Shown: positions 10,110 to 20,774 of the stretch, in pieces | Position numbering within the stretch: the first letter of the stretch is position 1 | How the letters are laid out: the number at the start of each line of letters is the position of its first letter | Assembly (NCBI GenBank): GCA_016271365.2 | Contig: JADMNL010000028.1 | Span: forward strand, 94,581,501 to 94,645,500 | Direction: 5' to 3' | DNA from: Neoceratodus forsteri | Taxonomy: Eukaryota; Chordata; Ceratodontiformes; Ceratodontidae | Length of the DNA: 64,000 nt | The notes under the pieces: model-generated | The model's database searches: none | Seen by the model: the letters and a program-made list of their open reading frames with translations, nothing else | Told to the model about the DNA's origin: nothing | Translations under genes and position numbers: made by a program

Positions 10110-10349
10110 TCTTTTTTCACAGAGAGAGTGGTGGATGCGTGGAACTGCCTTCCTGGGGAGGTTGTTGGGGCTAAAACAGTGGGGGACTCAAACATGCATG
10201 GGACAGACACAAGGCAATTGTAGTGGGGGGGTGGCAGGAAGTAGGCTGTTGGTTAGCTAGAATTTGCAGCTTATCCAGTAGGTAGGGAAATGGGCAGACT
10301 GGGTGGGCCAAGTGGTCCTTATCTGCTGTCAAAGTCTATGTTTCTATCT

Positions 10350-11990
10350 TCATTGACCTAACAAAGACATTCAACACAGTCTGCCACCCACTCCTCTTGT
10401 CTCAACTGCATGCCCTTGGTGTTTCCCCAAATGCCGCTCTATGGTTCCAGGACTACCTAACCTCCCGGTCTCACAGGGTCAAGACAGGTCACTCCATATC
10501 TACGGGTGCCTCAAGGGTCCACTGCTCTTCAGCATGTTCCTGAATGACCTACCCGATGCCTGCACTAGCAAAGTCATTCTATACACGATCATGCTGTCCT
10601 ACTTAGTTGTCACTTTCACATAGAGCACCTACAGGCTGAGCTACAATCATCCTTCCAACAACTGGAGACCTGGTTCTACTACCAAAGGTTGCTACTAAAC
10701 TACAAAAAAAAAAATCAAGAGAATGCTCCTCTGTAGCCCCCAACTGAAAAGGAGAAGCCCAGAACTAGCAATCACAAATCACCTGACTGCCCCACTGGAA
10801 CAGGTTCACTCCTTCAAGTACCTGGGTGTCATTGTGGATGATACCCTCTCATATGTTCAGCACATTGACATAGTGGTGAAAGCTGTGAACACTAAATTAG
10901 GGATCCTGTTTAGGCACAAGAAAAGCCTAACTGCTGAAGCCCTCCGGCTCTCACGGTGCTGCCACTGATACAGCCCTCAAAATGGTTGCCACTGCCCTTA
11001 ACAAGGCTTGCAGACTATTGCTAAATGCGGACCGCTTCATGCACACTTGTACCCTGTATGGTCTGGCCCACATACTACCACTTCAATCCAGAATCAGACA
11101 CCAAACTTGCCTGTTAGGGAGAAAGGCCATGCTCTCCCTAACCCATACCTGCACTGCAGACCTGGTAAAGGAAGCACGCTCCAAATACAACACACGAAAA
11201 ACAGTGACAAAACAGCTTGATGTCCCATTTTGTAGAACTTAACCTAGGACAAAGATCATTCATGTATCGAGCTCCACTATGGCTAAATGAATTCCCTGCT
11301 GCAGCTCTTAACACAACAAATGTTCGGTCCTTTAAAAGAGAACTGAAGCAATGCCTGCCAAACTCAAATGCCTGTGACTGCCTTTCCTGAATCCATACCT
11401 TCAACCTGGATACCCCCTCTTAAACACCTCTGACTCATTTACCCGAGTCCATATCCTCAACCTAGATACCCCTCTCATCTGTCTGAGCTTTCCTCCTGTT
11501 TTACCTACCCTGGACTCCACCTGCCATCCCTTGCCACCCCCCCTCTCTAGCTCTCGCCCACTCCCTCCCCTCCACACTCCCCCAAAACCTCCCCTTTCCA
11601 CCCACTCCCCCCCAAATATTCTCCTTCTCCCAATCCCTTTCTTTCTCTTCCTCTCTCTCTATATAATCTACCCCTCGTTTGCACTCTCCCCCCTTTCTTT
11701 CTCCTACCCTTTCCGATACTCTACCTTGACAAGTCCCCCCCCTTCCGGGGCACCTATGCCATACGTTGCAAATTGGGAATCTCCTCCCGCTGTTTAATTT
11801 CATATGTCTAGGTTACTCAAATGTATTATTTATCTGTTTTCTGTATTACATAGCAATCTTATGTTTTGTGTTAACTGTCAAGTTTTTGTTAGGTCTCTGC
11901 TGTTTTACATCCTGACGTGGAACCTTTGTAAAAGAGTGTATACACAAAGGTTGTATCCGAATTAGCAAATAAATAAATAAATAAATACAT
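10350..11990 (+). pseudogene. L2-type LINE, 3' part of RT, tail and 3' UTR
   Basis: This continues the LINE interrupted at 7295. FIDLTKTFNTVCHPLLLSQL, HALGVSPNAALWFQDYLTSR and CLKGPLLFSMFLNDL give the RT palm. The catalytic box is destroyed by small indels near 10580. The thumb region (VHSFKYLGVIVDDTLSY) and the C-terminal segment (LLNADRFMHTCTLYGLAHIL) follow in other frames. The end is marked by a pyrimidine-rich 3' UTR (11530-11780) and a (AAAT)n tail at about 11967-11988, as expected for L2/CR1-group retrotransposition. Decayed, with many stops. Confidence 0.8.
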
Positions 11991-11994
11991 TTTT

Positions 11995-12665
11995 GGTGGC
12001 TGTTTTGGAGATGTTTTTGAGGTCCATTTGTAGAGAACTGGTGAGTGATCGCTCAAAGCATCCGGGAGTACTGAAACCTCGGAAAGGTGAGCGGGCCTGT
12101 TTGTGAGGATGAGGTCAATGAGGGTGGAGGTGCCTGTTTTATGATGGAGTCTTGTGGGGGACTGGACAACTTGTGTGAGGTCAAGGGCAGCAATGGAATC
12201 CTTGTAGGGGCGGAGAAGGCAGCGAGCCAACTGACATTAAACTCACCCAAAGCAATAATTTTACTGGAGGAGGGCAGCTGGGCAAGGCAGTTCAGTACCG
12301 AGTTGAACGTAAGGTTTTGGTTCCAGGGGGGATATATACCATAACTATGTGGAAAGCTTTTCCTGAGGCATCAGGTTGCAGCCGGACAGTGAGGGTTTGG
12401 GCTCCATGGGACGGGGTGGGGGCGTCAGGGACTAAAGAGGCTTATGGTAGTATAAGGCACAACCCCCTCCCCTTCTGACCCGTCTGTCAATTCTGAGGAT
12501 AGAGTATCCAGGTATATGGACAGCAGACTCTGGTGTGTCAGGGTCAAGTCAGGTCTCAGTTACTGCTAGTACACATCAGGGGAGATAAGTGCCATCCAGC
12601 CTTGTAGGACATCATGCCTTTTCTAGAGGCTACAAATATTGATGGTGGCTATGAGTAGAACACCG
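11995..12665 (-). pseudogene. L2-type LINE endonuclease fragment, minus strand
   Basis: Minus-strand frames encode an apurinic-type endonuclease: IINICSL at the N-terminal end, then GIYPPWNQN, IIALGEFNVSWLAAF (GDFN-like), LTQVVQSPTRLHHKTGTSTL, IDLILTNRPAHLSEV and ALSDHSPVLYKW (SDH box). Two frameshifts and several stops are present. It abuts the (AAAT)n tail of the plus-strand LINE but is oppositely oriented, so it is a separate fragment or an inverted piece. No RT is attached. Confidence 0.75.
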
Positions 12666-12716
12666 GACGGCCCATTGGGGGAAAACCAGGGGAATGATTG
12701 CTGTTGTTAAATTTAA

Positions 12717-13126
12717 AGAGCTGGTGACACATTCAGGACAACTTTTACAAAACCTAATATTTAAACACAGTCCAGCTTGTTTTTCCCATTAGTGCTGTAT
12801 TCCTCCTCCTCATTATTTATTACTGAGGTCATCTGTATGAAAACAGGATCTTTGCTCCTGAAGAGTTTGTCTATTCTTGCTGCTTCCTCCTTACCTGAAG
12901 TCATAGAGCACTGCTTATGACCTCACAGTTACTCCCATGACAAGAAATTGTGATGTCACAACAGAGGATTATGAGTTGAAATAGGGAGCAAGCTATAGAG
13001 GCAGATGGAATTTTCTTAGTAATAAATAATGGGGAGGAGAAATATATAAAATATATATGGAATGCAGGCAGAACTGAATGCAATTATTATGCTTTTTAAA
13101 GTTTTCTTTGAGGCATCAGTAGCTGT
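12717..13126. mobile_element. TTAA MITE, copy 1
   Basis: Flanked by TTAA at 12713-12716 and 13127-13130. The left end reads AGAGCTGGTGACAC and the right end, reversed, ACAGCTACTGATGCC, so the terminal inverted repeat is short and diverged. The middle contains an imperfect palindrome around TGACCTCACAGT and TTGTGATGTCACA. The body aligns with copy 2 at 13876-14312, sharing TTAGTAATAAATAATGG and TGTGATGTCACAACAGAG. No coding potential is seen. Confidence 0.7.
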
Positions 13127-13130
13127 TTAA

Positions 13131-13875
13131 GTGAGGGATTCCTGGGGTTTGAAAAGGTAGCTGAAAGTAAAACGGGTGATGAGATGGAGATGTAGATGGA
13201 GAAGAGTAAAGGACTTATTAGGACAAGAGGAACACCACAGCATACTCTTTTGGCTAAGAAGGAAAACAGCAGCCAGTGATAAAGGATTTCCAGTTAGTTA
13301 AGTACAGTAGGAGCAAAATCAGGAACAGAGGACACTTGCAAATTGGGAGGGGCAGCCAAGTGGAACATCAAGGTCAATGGTGTCACACACATGGCTAAGA
13401 TATAGTAGAGCAGATGGTAAGAAACCTTTATCATCAGCCACCACTAAACTGTTGACCAGGCAGTGCTAGCAGCTTGGTGCTGTGACCAGGGAACATGCTG
13501 GACTGGAACTTATCAAGGAAGATGTTGAGGGACTGGTATCTGGAGAGCTCTGTAAAAGACTCCTTGTCAAAGGATTAGCTAGGGAAGGAAGGAAAGACTG
13601 GAGCCTGGCTGATAGTTGGAAAGGGAGCTGGGGCTGAGTATGGATTTCTCAAGGAGATGAGACCCAGATGTTAACAGATTATTGCAATCATAGAAAAAAA
13701 CATACAAAATCCTAGAACCTATACAGATATCCAACTGCCTCTCTGCATTAGTTTTTTTTAACTAAGCAGTAGAAGGGTGGATGAAAAAGGCAGTAGACTA
13801 CATACAAACAATCATCATATCAACACCACTTTGGAATGAGGAATTATCTGCCTCCCAGAGACTAACCTTCACTAA
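13131..13875. other. non-coding stretch between two MITEs
   Basis: No open frame with recognisable content, no splice-flanked exon and no recognisable repeat end on either strand. The composition is purine-rich on the plus strand. It could be unique host intron or an unrecognised old repeat. Confidence 0.4.
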
Positions 13876-14312
13876 AAGAGTCACTGACACCTCAAGAAAA
13901 ACCTTGTAAAATATAATATCTGAACACAAAGCAGCTTATATTTCTCATAAGCTCTGTATCTCTTATCTCCATTATTTATTACGAAGATCACATGCTTGAA
14001 AACAGAATAGCTGTTCCCTGAGGGTTCATCTGCACCTATAGCTTCTTCCCAACTTGATGTCATAATACTCTGTGTGTGACATCACAGTTATACCCATGGC
14101 AACAGACTGTGATGTCACAACAGAGCATTATGGTTTCAATTAGGGAGTAAGCTGTAAAGGCAGATGAACTCTGAGGGATAAAGATTTTGTTTTTGTGGGA
14201 ATTTCTTTAGTAATAAATAATGGAGACGTGAAATCCATAGAACATATATGATACACAAGCTGAATTGTCTAAATATTATGTTTTCCATTTTCCCAAAGGT
14301 GTTGGCTGCTCT
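13876..14312. mobile_element. TTAA MITE, copy 2
   Basis: The left end AGAGTCACTGACACC and the reversed right end AGAGCAGCCAACACC form a terminal inverted repeat. The right flank is TTAA (14313-14316); the left flank is CTAA (13872-13875), one change from TTAA. The core holds an inverted pair, TGTGACATCACAGT and ACTGTGATGTCACA, separated by about 15 bases. Aligned with copy 1, it keeps TTTAGTAATAAATAATGGAG near the right half. Non-coding. Confidence 0.75.
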
Positions 14313-14316
14313 TTAA

Positions 14317-14570
14317 AGGGGAACAGTCAGCACTACAAGCTCCACACCCAAGTGAGACTGGACTTTATTTGCATTTGGTGAGCAAAATCATTTTTTTTTT
14401 TATTACTGTTTACTGCAATATAACAGATTGTATCAGGCTGATTCTGCTGTCTTCCAAGCTGACATCTGCTGAAACCAGAAATCCCAGAATCCCCTGCAGC
14501 TGACATCAGAGCAGGGCTGCAGCAGTTGGAGATTCAGTAGCCTGCAGTGCATGCCAGAATTTTTATACAT
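14317..14570 (+). repeat. left terminal inverted repeat of a TTAA-site DNA element
   Basis: This begins AGGGGAACAGTCAGCACTA after TTAA and continues through TTACTGTTTACTGCA, AACCAGAAATCCCAGAATCC and CTGACATCAGAGCAGGGCTG. The same block is present in reverse complement at 35029-35278. TTAA followed by AGGGG fits the TTAAAGGRR end described for Xenopus T2/Kolobok-type elements, so that group is the likely affiliation. The element body is interrupted by the L1-clade LINE at 14795. Confidence 0.7.
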
Positions 14571-14778
14571 TTATCTGCACATGAATAAATAATGTGGATA
14601 TGCAGAGCAATATGGCCAAGGTGAAAGATTCTACAGTGTTTCATGAATATATAGTCTTTAAAACTATGTGGTGTAAAGAAGAAAATATACACTTTTGTAC
14701 AAAGGATAAACATAGGAGAACCCTTGCTAGGCTATGTCTGCAAGTTGTACCAGAAATGTTTAACTGTTTATATCTTAA

Positions 14779-14794
14779 AAAAAACAGTGAAATG
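14779..14794. repeat. target site duplication, left flank of the L1-clade LINE
   Basis: AAAAAACAGTGAAATG, identical to 34518-34533 at the other end. It is followed directly by a G-run that starts the LINE. The six leading A residues could partly be the LINE's A-tail on the right side, so the duplication is at least CAGTGAAATG. Confidence 0.85.
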
Positions 14795-14937
14795 GGGGGG
14801 GGGTGCTTAGTTGCTAACAAGATAGCAGCTTAATCCCTGAAGATTTTCCCTTTCTACAGACAATCGTCATTAATTTTACAATTTGGCTACATGTTCTCCC
14901 GGTTTTAGAACGCTTACCAGTCTGTCAATGCCTCCTG

Positions 14938-15300
14938 TTGCTGAATCCTGTTTCTCAATGTCTGCCTGCAACTGTTTCAGCCTCTCTGACCAACCATCAG
15001 CTCTGTACTCTCACTGCCATGCAGCCTGGGAAAACAGTGCTTCCCGCCACCTCAGCGCTCTCCATGAAGATGGATGACCTGTTGGAAATAAGGACAGTGT
15101 TTGCTCAACTGCTCACTAAGATTGGAGATTTAAAAACACAGAACCTTGCAACAGAGATGATCTTGTCTCCTTTTCCCAACCTTTGACCCGAACAGAAGAA
15201 CAGATCGACTGGCACAACCTCAGGATGGAGCAGACTGCAACCTACCCCAAGGAACAAGATCTCACCACTAGTCAGACAGAAATCTTGCTTTAAGAGCAGC
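14938..15300 (+). pseudogene. L1 ORF1, N-terminal part
   Basis: The frame KMDDLLEIRTVFAQLLTKIG is followed, after a shift near 15185, by TRTEEQIDWHNLRMEQTATY and QTEILL...EQLTKEL. This is a helical, heptad-like stretch as in the L1 ORF1 trimerising coiled coil. The sequence stops matching at about 15300, where the CR1 begins, and the next ORF1 residues (WDRFRNLEN) appear right after that CR1 at 22455. Assignment depends on that join. Confidence 0.6.
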
Positions 15301-15678
15301 TGACTAAAGAACTAGAACTTTTCTTACTAATTGCTCTCCTCCCATCCTCCTTCAGCCAGTTCCACTTTTGTAGGCACTGGATTTGACTGACAACAGGAAC
15401 TTCCTGTTTGGCAGTAGGAAGGGAAGGATCACTGAGACACATAAGTTTTGTCATCCTTGAAGGAAAAGAGCAGCTCTCCCTTCCCCCCAAACTGCTGGAG
15501 GTCTGACTCTACTCAAGGAAGGAGGAGACTACCAAAGAATACAGGAAGTTCCTGTCCCAGAACAGGACAGGCGAGAGCTGTAAGGGCGCATAGGCAGTAG
15601 GAAAGTAGGTGGAAAAATAAACAGAGGGAGAAGAGAGTAAGCATACAAAGCAACAGGAGAGGGGCCACAAAATAAGAC

Positions 15679-16173
15679 ATGATGGGAGTGGTTCAGTGCA
15701 ATGGCTGTGGGTCAGCAGTCTTCCGGGAGATGTTCTGGAGGCTGCAATGCTGCCCTATTTGCAGGCACCTCTCTGGTCTGAGGGACGAGGTTGCCCATCT
15801 CCAGGCTGACCTGGCTAGGATTCCTGAAACCTCCTCCCCTACCCAGGGACCACCAGGGCCACCGCTGCTGTTGCTTCAGAGGTTGCCAAGAAAGAGGAGC
15901 AGTTGCACCAAGGTGGGCTCCAGGAGGGTGAGGGTGGTGGAACAGGGGCACATCCCTCCAGTTGTACCTTTCCACAAGTCATACGCCATTCTGGTGGAGA
16001 GTGGTTCCTCTATGGAGGCACCTGCAGTGGAGACCAAGGAGGATGCTGGGAACCTCCACAAAGGAGACCCACAGGAGGGTGGCACGGAACTCCACAGGGG
16101 AAGGAAACAACTCCTGGTAGGGGACTCAATTGTTAGGGGGGTAGAACTGGGGGAGGGAAGGGAGAGGGGGTAA
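15679..16173 (+). CDS. CR1 ORF1 protein, N-terminal 164 codons
   Basis: The frame opens with MMGVVQCNGCGSAVF and CCPICRHLSGLRDEVAHLQA. The C-x2-C and C-x2-C pairs followed by a leucine-rich helix match the zinc-finger and coiled-coil start of CR1 ORF1. Toward the end it has QLLVGDSIVRGV, the block I motif of SGNH esterases with the nucleophilic serine. The frame stops at 16173. The rest of the esterase is in other frames: HLRTNDLAGNG (block III) at 16273 and WHDGLHLSGRG (block V, Asp and His) at 16523. CR1 ORF1 esterase is thought to aid RNP-membrane interaction; its exact role is unsettled. Confidence 0.8.
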   Translation: MMGVVQCNGCGSAVFREMFWRLQCCPICRHLSGLRDEVAHLQADLARIPETSSPTQGPPGPPLLLLQRLPRKRSSCTKVGSRRVRVVEQGHIPPVVPFHKSYAILVESGSSMEAPAVETKEDAGNLHKGDPQEGGTELHRGRKQLLVGDSIVRGVELGEGRERG

Positions 16174-16799
16174 GGTGCCTGCCTGGTGCCACAGCTTGGA
16201 GGGACAGGGAGCAAATCCTCAGGATTGTGGGAGCAGCTGTACAGGGGACGGAGCTGGATGCCATTGTCCACCTAAGGACAAATGACCTGGCTGGGAATGG
16301 GATCAGAGCAATGCAAAAGGAGCCTGTGGAGTTGGGGAGGGGCCTTAGACAAGTAGCACATACGGCAACCTTCTCGGATGTGCTGCCTGCCTATGGCAAG
16401 GGTGAGGCTAGAGTACTCCGCACCATGTAATTCAATAAATGGTTCAAAAACTGGTGCGGAGCTCAGGGATTTGGCTTCACTGGGAACTGGGGGTCCACCT
16501 TGAGGGATACAGGCCTATACTGGCATGATGGTCTGCATCTGTCCGGGAGGGGAACAAGGATCCTAGGTGATAGTTTAAATGCTTGCCAATTAGGTATAAA
16601 TGCTTCACTGGCAAGCATTTAAACTAGCCAAGGGGGGAGGCACTGAAAAGGACCAGGGGAAATCCCAGTCTCCCCCCACAAAACAGGGTAGTTAACGAGG
16701 TAAACACCAAGATGGAGAAGTCAATAGGGAGCAGGACAGGGGTAAATGGAGAAAAAGGCAATAAGGACAGGGATGGGGCTTTAAGGGGTAAGGCCAAAA

Positions 16800-17520
16800 A
16801 ATGGAGGGTGATGAGTACCAACACCCATAGTCTGGGTAACAAGCTCCCTGAACTAGTGGCCTTGATGGAAGAGGGATGCCTGGATATTGTGGCAGTCACA
16901 GAAACACGGTACACAGAGAACCATGACTGGGATATCAACATACCAGGGTACACAATCTACAGGAGGGACAGGGAGGTAAAAGAGGAGCAGGAGTAGCTCT
17001 CTATGTAAGGGAAGGGATCAAAGCAATGGAACTTAAGGGTAAACAGGTAGGAGAGAAGGCACTGTGGGTCACCCTGGAGACAGGAAATGGCACCACAATC
17101 CACATGGGGGTTGTATATAGACCCCCATCTCAGGGAGAGGGAATAGACAAGAAAATGATAGAAGACATTCTTAGAATCGCAGAAAGAAGGGAGATATTAT
17201 GTTGATGGGGAACTTGAATATGTCAGATGTTAACTGGAGCACCTTTGCTGCAGCCACATCCAAGAGCAGGGTCATTCTTAATGCCCTACAGGGGGCATGC
17301 CTCAGACAGCTAGTGTTGGAACCCACTCATGAGAGAGCAATCTTAGACCTGGTACTCTCAAATGGGGATGGAGAGAGGATCTCGGATTTAGAAGTGGGTA
17401 GCCATCTGGGAACAAGTGACTAGCAAACAGTGTGGCTCACGATAAACAGCCGTAGAGTCAAGCCATACAAATGCAAAAGTATTGGACTTTAGGAGGGTTG
17501 ACTTTGGGAAAATGGAAGAG
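16800..17520 (+). pseudogene. CR1 endonuclease domain (copy B)
   Basis: STNTHSLGNKLPELVALMEE, DIVAVTETRYTENHDWDINI and GYTIYRRDRE give the N-terminal nuclease. After frameshifts come GVVYRPPSQGEGID and MLMGNLNMSDVNW. The SDH box is LGTSD followed by a stop, so the essential histidine region is lost. The ORF2 linker follows at 17640-17810 (KKAAFKKYKETQKEQDRELY). Confidence 0.8.
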
Positions 17521-18009
17521 TGACTCAGAAAAGCACTAGCAAACAGGCAAGAAGGAGGGGTGGAGGAACAATGGGGAAAAATCAAAACAGCCATCACAGA
17601 GGCAACAAGCCTTTGCGTGAAGCAAATCAACAAAACAAAATGAAGGAAAAAGCACTATGGTTCTCAAAAGAAGTGGCGGGGAAGATTGGTGAGAAAAAGG
17701 CAGCATTCAAGAAGTATAAGGAAACACAGAAGGAGCAGGACAGAGAACTGTACCAGTTAAAGCAGAAGGAAGTGGGCAGGGAAGGCAGTCAGAATAGCAA
17801 AGGCCCAAACTGAAGAAAAGATAGCCAACTCAGTTAAGAAGGGGATAAAACCCTTTATAGGTACATTAGGAGTGAAGAAAGATCAAGGGAGGGATAGTGA
17901 GGCTTAATAAATGGAAGGGGTGGGTGGGCAGAGGGTGACAGTGAAAAAGCAGGGATACTGAATGAATACTTCTGCTCAGTATTCAGAAAAGAAGAGGAGG
18001 GGGAGGTAC

Positions 18010-18045
<36 letters not shown>

Positions 18046-18559
18046 CTTTATTTAACCAGGCATATACACCATTGAGCAAGCTCATTTTCAAGGCAGTCCT
18101 GGGCAATAGTATATTGCAGTTTAGTACAAGCAAAATACAGATGAGTTAAGGTAGTAACAAAAAAATGTAGGAACCATTGTGCAATAGTAAGTTGCAAATC
18201 AGAACAAACATAACACAAACAGGGTAGTACAAAAATGTAATACATATACAGGTGAACCATGGAAGGCCAATATCAAGTGCCTGTCAAAATGGTGAACACA
18301 TAAAATTCAGAGCAAAAATTATGTAGAAAGTAGGGGAGCAAGAATCCAAGGCACTCTAAGGACGCACTCTAAGGACAACAGTAAGGTAAAGATGGTAACA
18401 ATGGGGGCCGGGGGGCAGCTAAGAAGAAACTAGGTATGATAGAGGTAGCCGAGTGGAATAAGAAGGCCAGAGTGAATTAAGAGAGCTAGGCAACCTTAAT
18501 AGGGAGGAATCTTAATCAACAATTAGCTGCAAAATTTGTAAGAGAAGCATGATGTAGAT

Positions 18560-19215
18560 TGATCAGTGTCTACGAAAGCAGTTGCATGCTTCCGACAACA
18601 GTATGGTTAATGAAGCTTTAAATGAGAATATGTCTGGGAGTGAGATGAGTTTTAAGGAGTTTTGCATGGTATTCCATAACGATGGGAGTAAGAAGTTGAT
18701 GGCAGCCGCCCCATATGCAGTGTTCACTTTAGGAATCTGGAAGCAGAGTAAGGAGAAACGTCTCAAGCCATACAATCCCTTGTCCCGTGTGAAGAGGCTT
18801 GAGATGCAAGTAGGCAGATTATTGGATAGTGCTCTATGAAGCTAAAGTAGGGCATTTCTTTTTCTCCTGGCTGAAAGTGAAGGTCACCCTGATTCCTGGT
18901 ACAGTAGGCAGTGGTGACTGCGAACAGGCAGACTGAAGATGAATCTTAGGGCCCTGTGGTATAGTGTGTCAAGTTTGTTGAGCACTGCTACAGGGCAATG
19001 CATGTAGAGAAAGTCGGCGTAGTACAATAGGGGTAAGAATGAAATTTGTACTAGCCTCTTTCTGGCTTCTGGGGTGAGCAGATGTTTAATACGATAGAAT
19101 AAGCCTAGCCGCTGTCTTAATTTCTTGAGACTTAATTCAGATGGTGTAGAAAGTTAAATTATCAACCAGAACCCAAGATATTTAAAGGTTTCAACTATTT
19201 TGAGGGATTCATCTA
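18560..19215 (-). pseudogene. LINE ORF2 C-terminal segment
   Basis: Downstream of the RT frame, broken by a G-run slip at 19248-19258 and further stops: KLRQRLGLFYRIKHLLTPEA, LPLLYYADFLYMHCPVAVL, LDTLYHRALRFIF and YGLRRFSLLCFQIPKV. The final AAAINFLLPSLWNTM is the small conserved tail that L2- and Jockey-group ORF2 proteins carry. Bases 18046-18560 are 3' UTR. Confidence 0.75.
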
Positions 19216-19221
19216 GTAGTG

Positions 19222-20766
19222 TTAGGATCTGGGGTGTGTGTGATCGTCGGGGGGGGGGGCTAGCTTTGGAGAGAGAATCATAGCTTTAGTCTTTTTGGCA
19301 TTGAGGAGCAGTTTGTGTCTGATAAGGTTATGTTGGAGAGTGATAAAATCTTGCTGTAAACTCTCATGGGCCATATCCAAGGAGGAATTTATGGTATATA
19401 GTACGGTATCGTCTGCAAATAGAGGGACATTAGCTGAGCGGAGATGTGAATCCAAGTTATTGATGTAGATAGCAAAGAGAATTGGGCCTAGTATAGAGCC
19501 TTGGGGAAGAGCTCTTAGAAGTGTTTTTTGAGGAGACAGATCACCTGCAGCTTTGACCTGTTGTAATCTGTTGGTAAGGTAGTTGGAGAACCATTTGATT
19601 GCTGAACTATCGAGTCCGATATTGCTCAAGGCTACGAGCAAAATGTTGTGATCCACAGTGTTGAAGGCCTTACTAAGATCAAGAAAAAGGGCAAACACAT
19701 ATTTCTTAGAATCCAGTCTTGCGATTTGCCAGTCTGAAGTTACCTTCGCAAGTGCAGTTACAGTGCTGTGTTTGACTCTGACTCCGGATGGTGCCGGGTT
19801 TAATAGATCAAGTGAATCCAAGTGTTCTCTGATTTGGACATTGACGATTTTTTCAAGGAGTTTTGACAGGACGGATAGTATAGATATGGGCCGATAGTTG
19901 TTCAGGTCACATGGATCCCCGGATTTGAATAATGGTAGAATGTAGGCAGTTTTCCATAGTAAAGGAAGATCTCCTTGTTTCAACAAAATGTTGAATAAAT
20001 GGGTGATGGGGCAGTCAAAATAATGATGGCTGAGTCTTAGGAAGTTTGGCTCGATATTGTCTGTGCCTGCACTCTTTTTAGTATCCAGTGATAGTAGCAG
20101 GTCCTCTACTTGTTTAAATGTAACTGTGTGGAAGCTGAATGTAGCGTGGAAACTGAATGTAGCAGGAAAAGGTGGGGTAGGGGTCGGGTTAGCGTTAGGT
20201 TCGGTAGCAGGGTGATCCAGTGGAAGAATTCTGTTGATAGAAAAGGTGTCGAACGCTAGACCAGCAGTGGCGAAGTGTTCATTTAGCTGCTGCAATATAT
20301 CGGCTCTGTCTGTGTAGGTGGATCCAGCAGCCAAAAATTTGGCTGGGATTGATGTGCCGGTAGAACAACCTTCAACCTCTCTGAGGATGTTCCAAAATTT
20401 GGCAGAGTTGTTTTTGTTGGCTTCTAGTTCTGCTTGAAAGTATCTAGCTTTTTCTGATCTAATTAGCTTGGTACAGGCATTTCTAGAGGTGCGGAATGCT
20501 ACCCAGTCTGCCTCCACGCAAGATTTCCTTGCTCTTTTCCACCAATAATCCCTGTCCCTGATCGCTTTCTTCAAGATGGTAGAGAACCAACCAGGTGGTC
20601 TTTTTTTAGACCTGATCAACCTTAATGGGGCATGTTTGTCTAGTAGGCCCAGCAGGAGGTTGTGAAAGATTTTAAATGCCACGCTAAGGGAGGGAGCTAG
20701 ATAGAAATTCTGCCATCTGATATTACTTAGCTTTTTCAGAAATTCATTTTGGGAGAACTTTTTCAT
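19222..20766 (-). CDS. LINE reverse transcriptase, 514 open codons
   Basis: The linker region (KRPPGWFSTILKKAIRDRDY, SEKARYFQAELEANKNNSAK) leads into RT: KKSAGTDNIEPNFLRLSHHY, NNYRPISILSVLSKLLEKIV, ALFLDLSKAFNTVDHNILLV, ALPQGSILGPILFAIYINNL, and the catalytic FADDTVLYTI at about 19397-19420. Clade assignment (L2/CR1/Jockey group) rests on these motifs and the simple-repeat tail. The first Met lies exactly at the truncated 5' junction, so it is not a natural start. The frame ends in a G-run (19248-19258) where a slip has probably changed frame. This is one of the best-preserved coding regions here. Confidence 0.85.
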   Translation of the reverse strand: MKKFSQNEFLKKLSNIRWQNFYLAPSLSVAFKIFHNLLLGLLDKHAPLRLIRSKKRPPGWFSTILKKAIRDRDYWWKRARKSCVEADWVAFRTSRNACTKLIRSEKARYFQAELEANKNNSAKFWNILREVEGCSTGTSIPAKFLAAGSTYTDRADILQQLNEHFATAGLAFDTFSINRILPLDHPATEPNANPTPTPPFPATFSFHATFSFHTVTFKQVEDLLLSLDTKKSAGTDNIEPNFLRLSHHYFDCPITHLFNILLKQGDLPLLWKTAYILPLFKSGDPCDLNNYRPISILSVLSKLLEKIVNVQIREHLDSLDLLNPAPSGVRVKHSTVTALAKVTSDWQIARLDSKKYVFALFLDLSKAFNTVDHNILLVALSNIGLDSSAIKWFSNYLTNRLQQVKAAGDLSPQKTLLRALPQGSILGPILFAIYINNLDSHLRSANVPLFADDTVLYTINSSLDMAHESLQQDFITLQHNLIRHKLLLNAKKTKAMILSPKLAPPPDDHTHPRS

Positions 20767-20774
20767 GTACTTAA

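Larger units (their letters stand above)
7296..10349 (+). mobile_element. CR1-type LINE (copy A) inserted in the L2-type LINE
   Basis: A 5'-truncated CR1 with an apurinic endonuclease, RT and a 3' UTR that ends in the family hallmark CTATGTTTCTAT. Its 5' junction (ATGCTTCCTTGGCAAGC) lies at a point that corresponds to the ORF1-ORF2 boundary of CR1 copy B (16595-16620). It interrupts the L2 reverse transcriptase between DKGKM and FIDLTK. No long target duplication is seen, only CTTC at both junctions. CR1 elements copy themselves by nicking the target and priming reverse transcription there. Confidence 0.85.
18012..20766 (-). mobile_element. L2/CR1-group LINE on the minus strand, inside CR1 copy B
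   Basis: Flanked by GTACTT at 18006-18011 and 20767-20772. The 3' end is at the left, with a (TGAT)n tail (AATC repeats at 18012-18045 on the plus strand) after TAAATAAAG. It carries an RT frame of 514 codons and a decayed C-terminal segment. It is truncated at the 5' end inside ORF2, so there is no endonuclease. Being inside CR1 B, which is inside the L1, it is the youngest layer of this nest. Confidence 0.85.
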
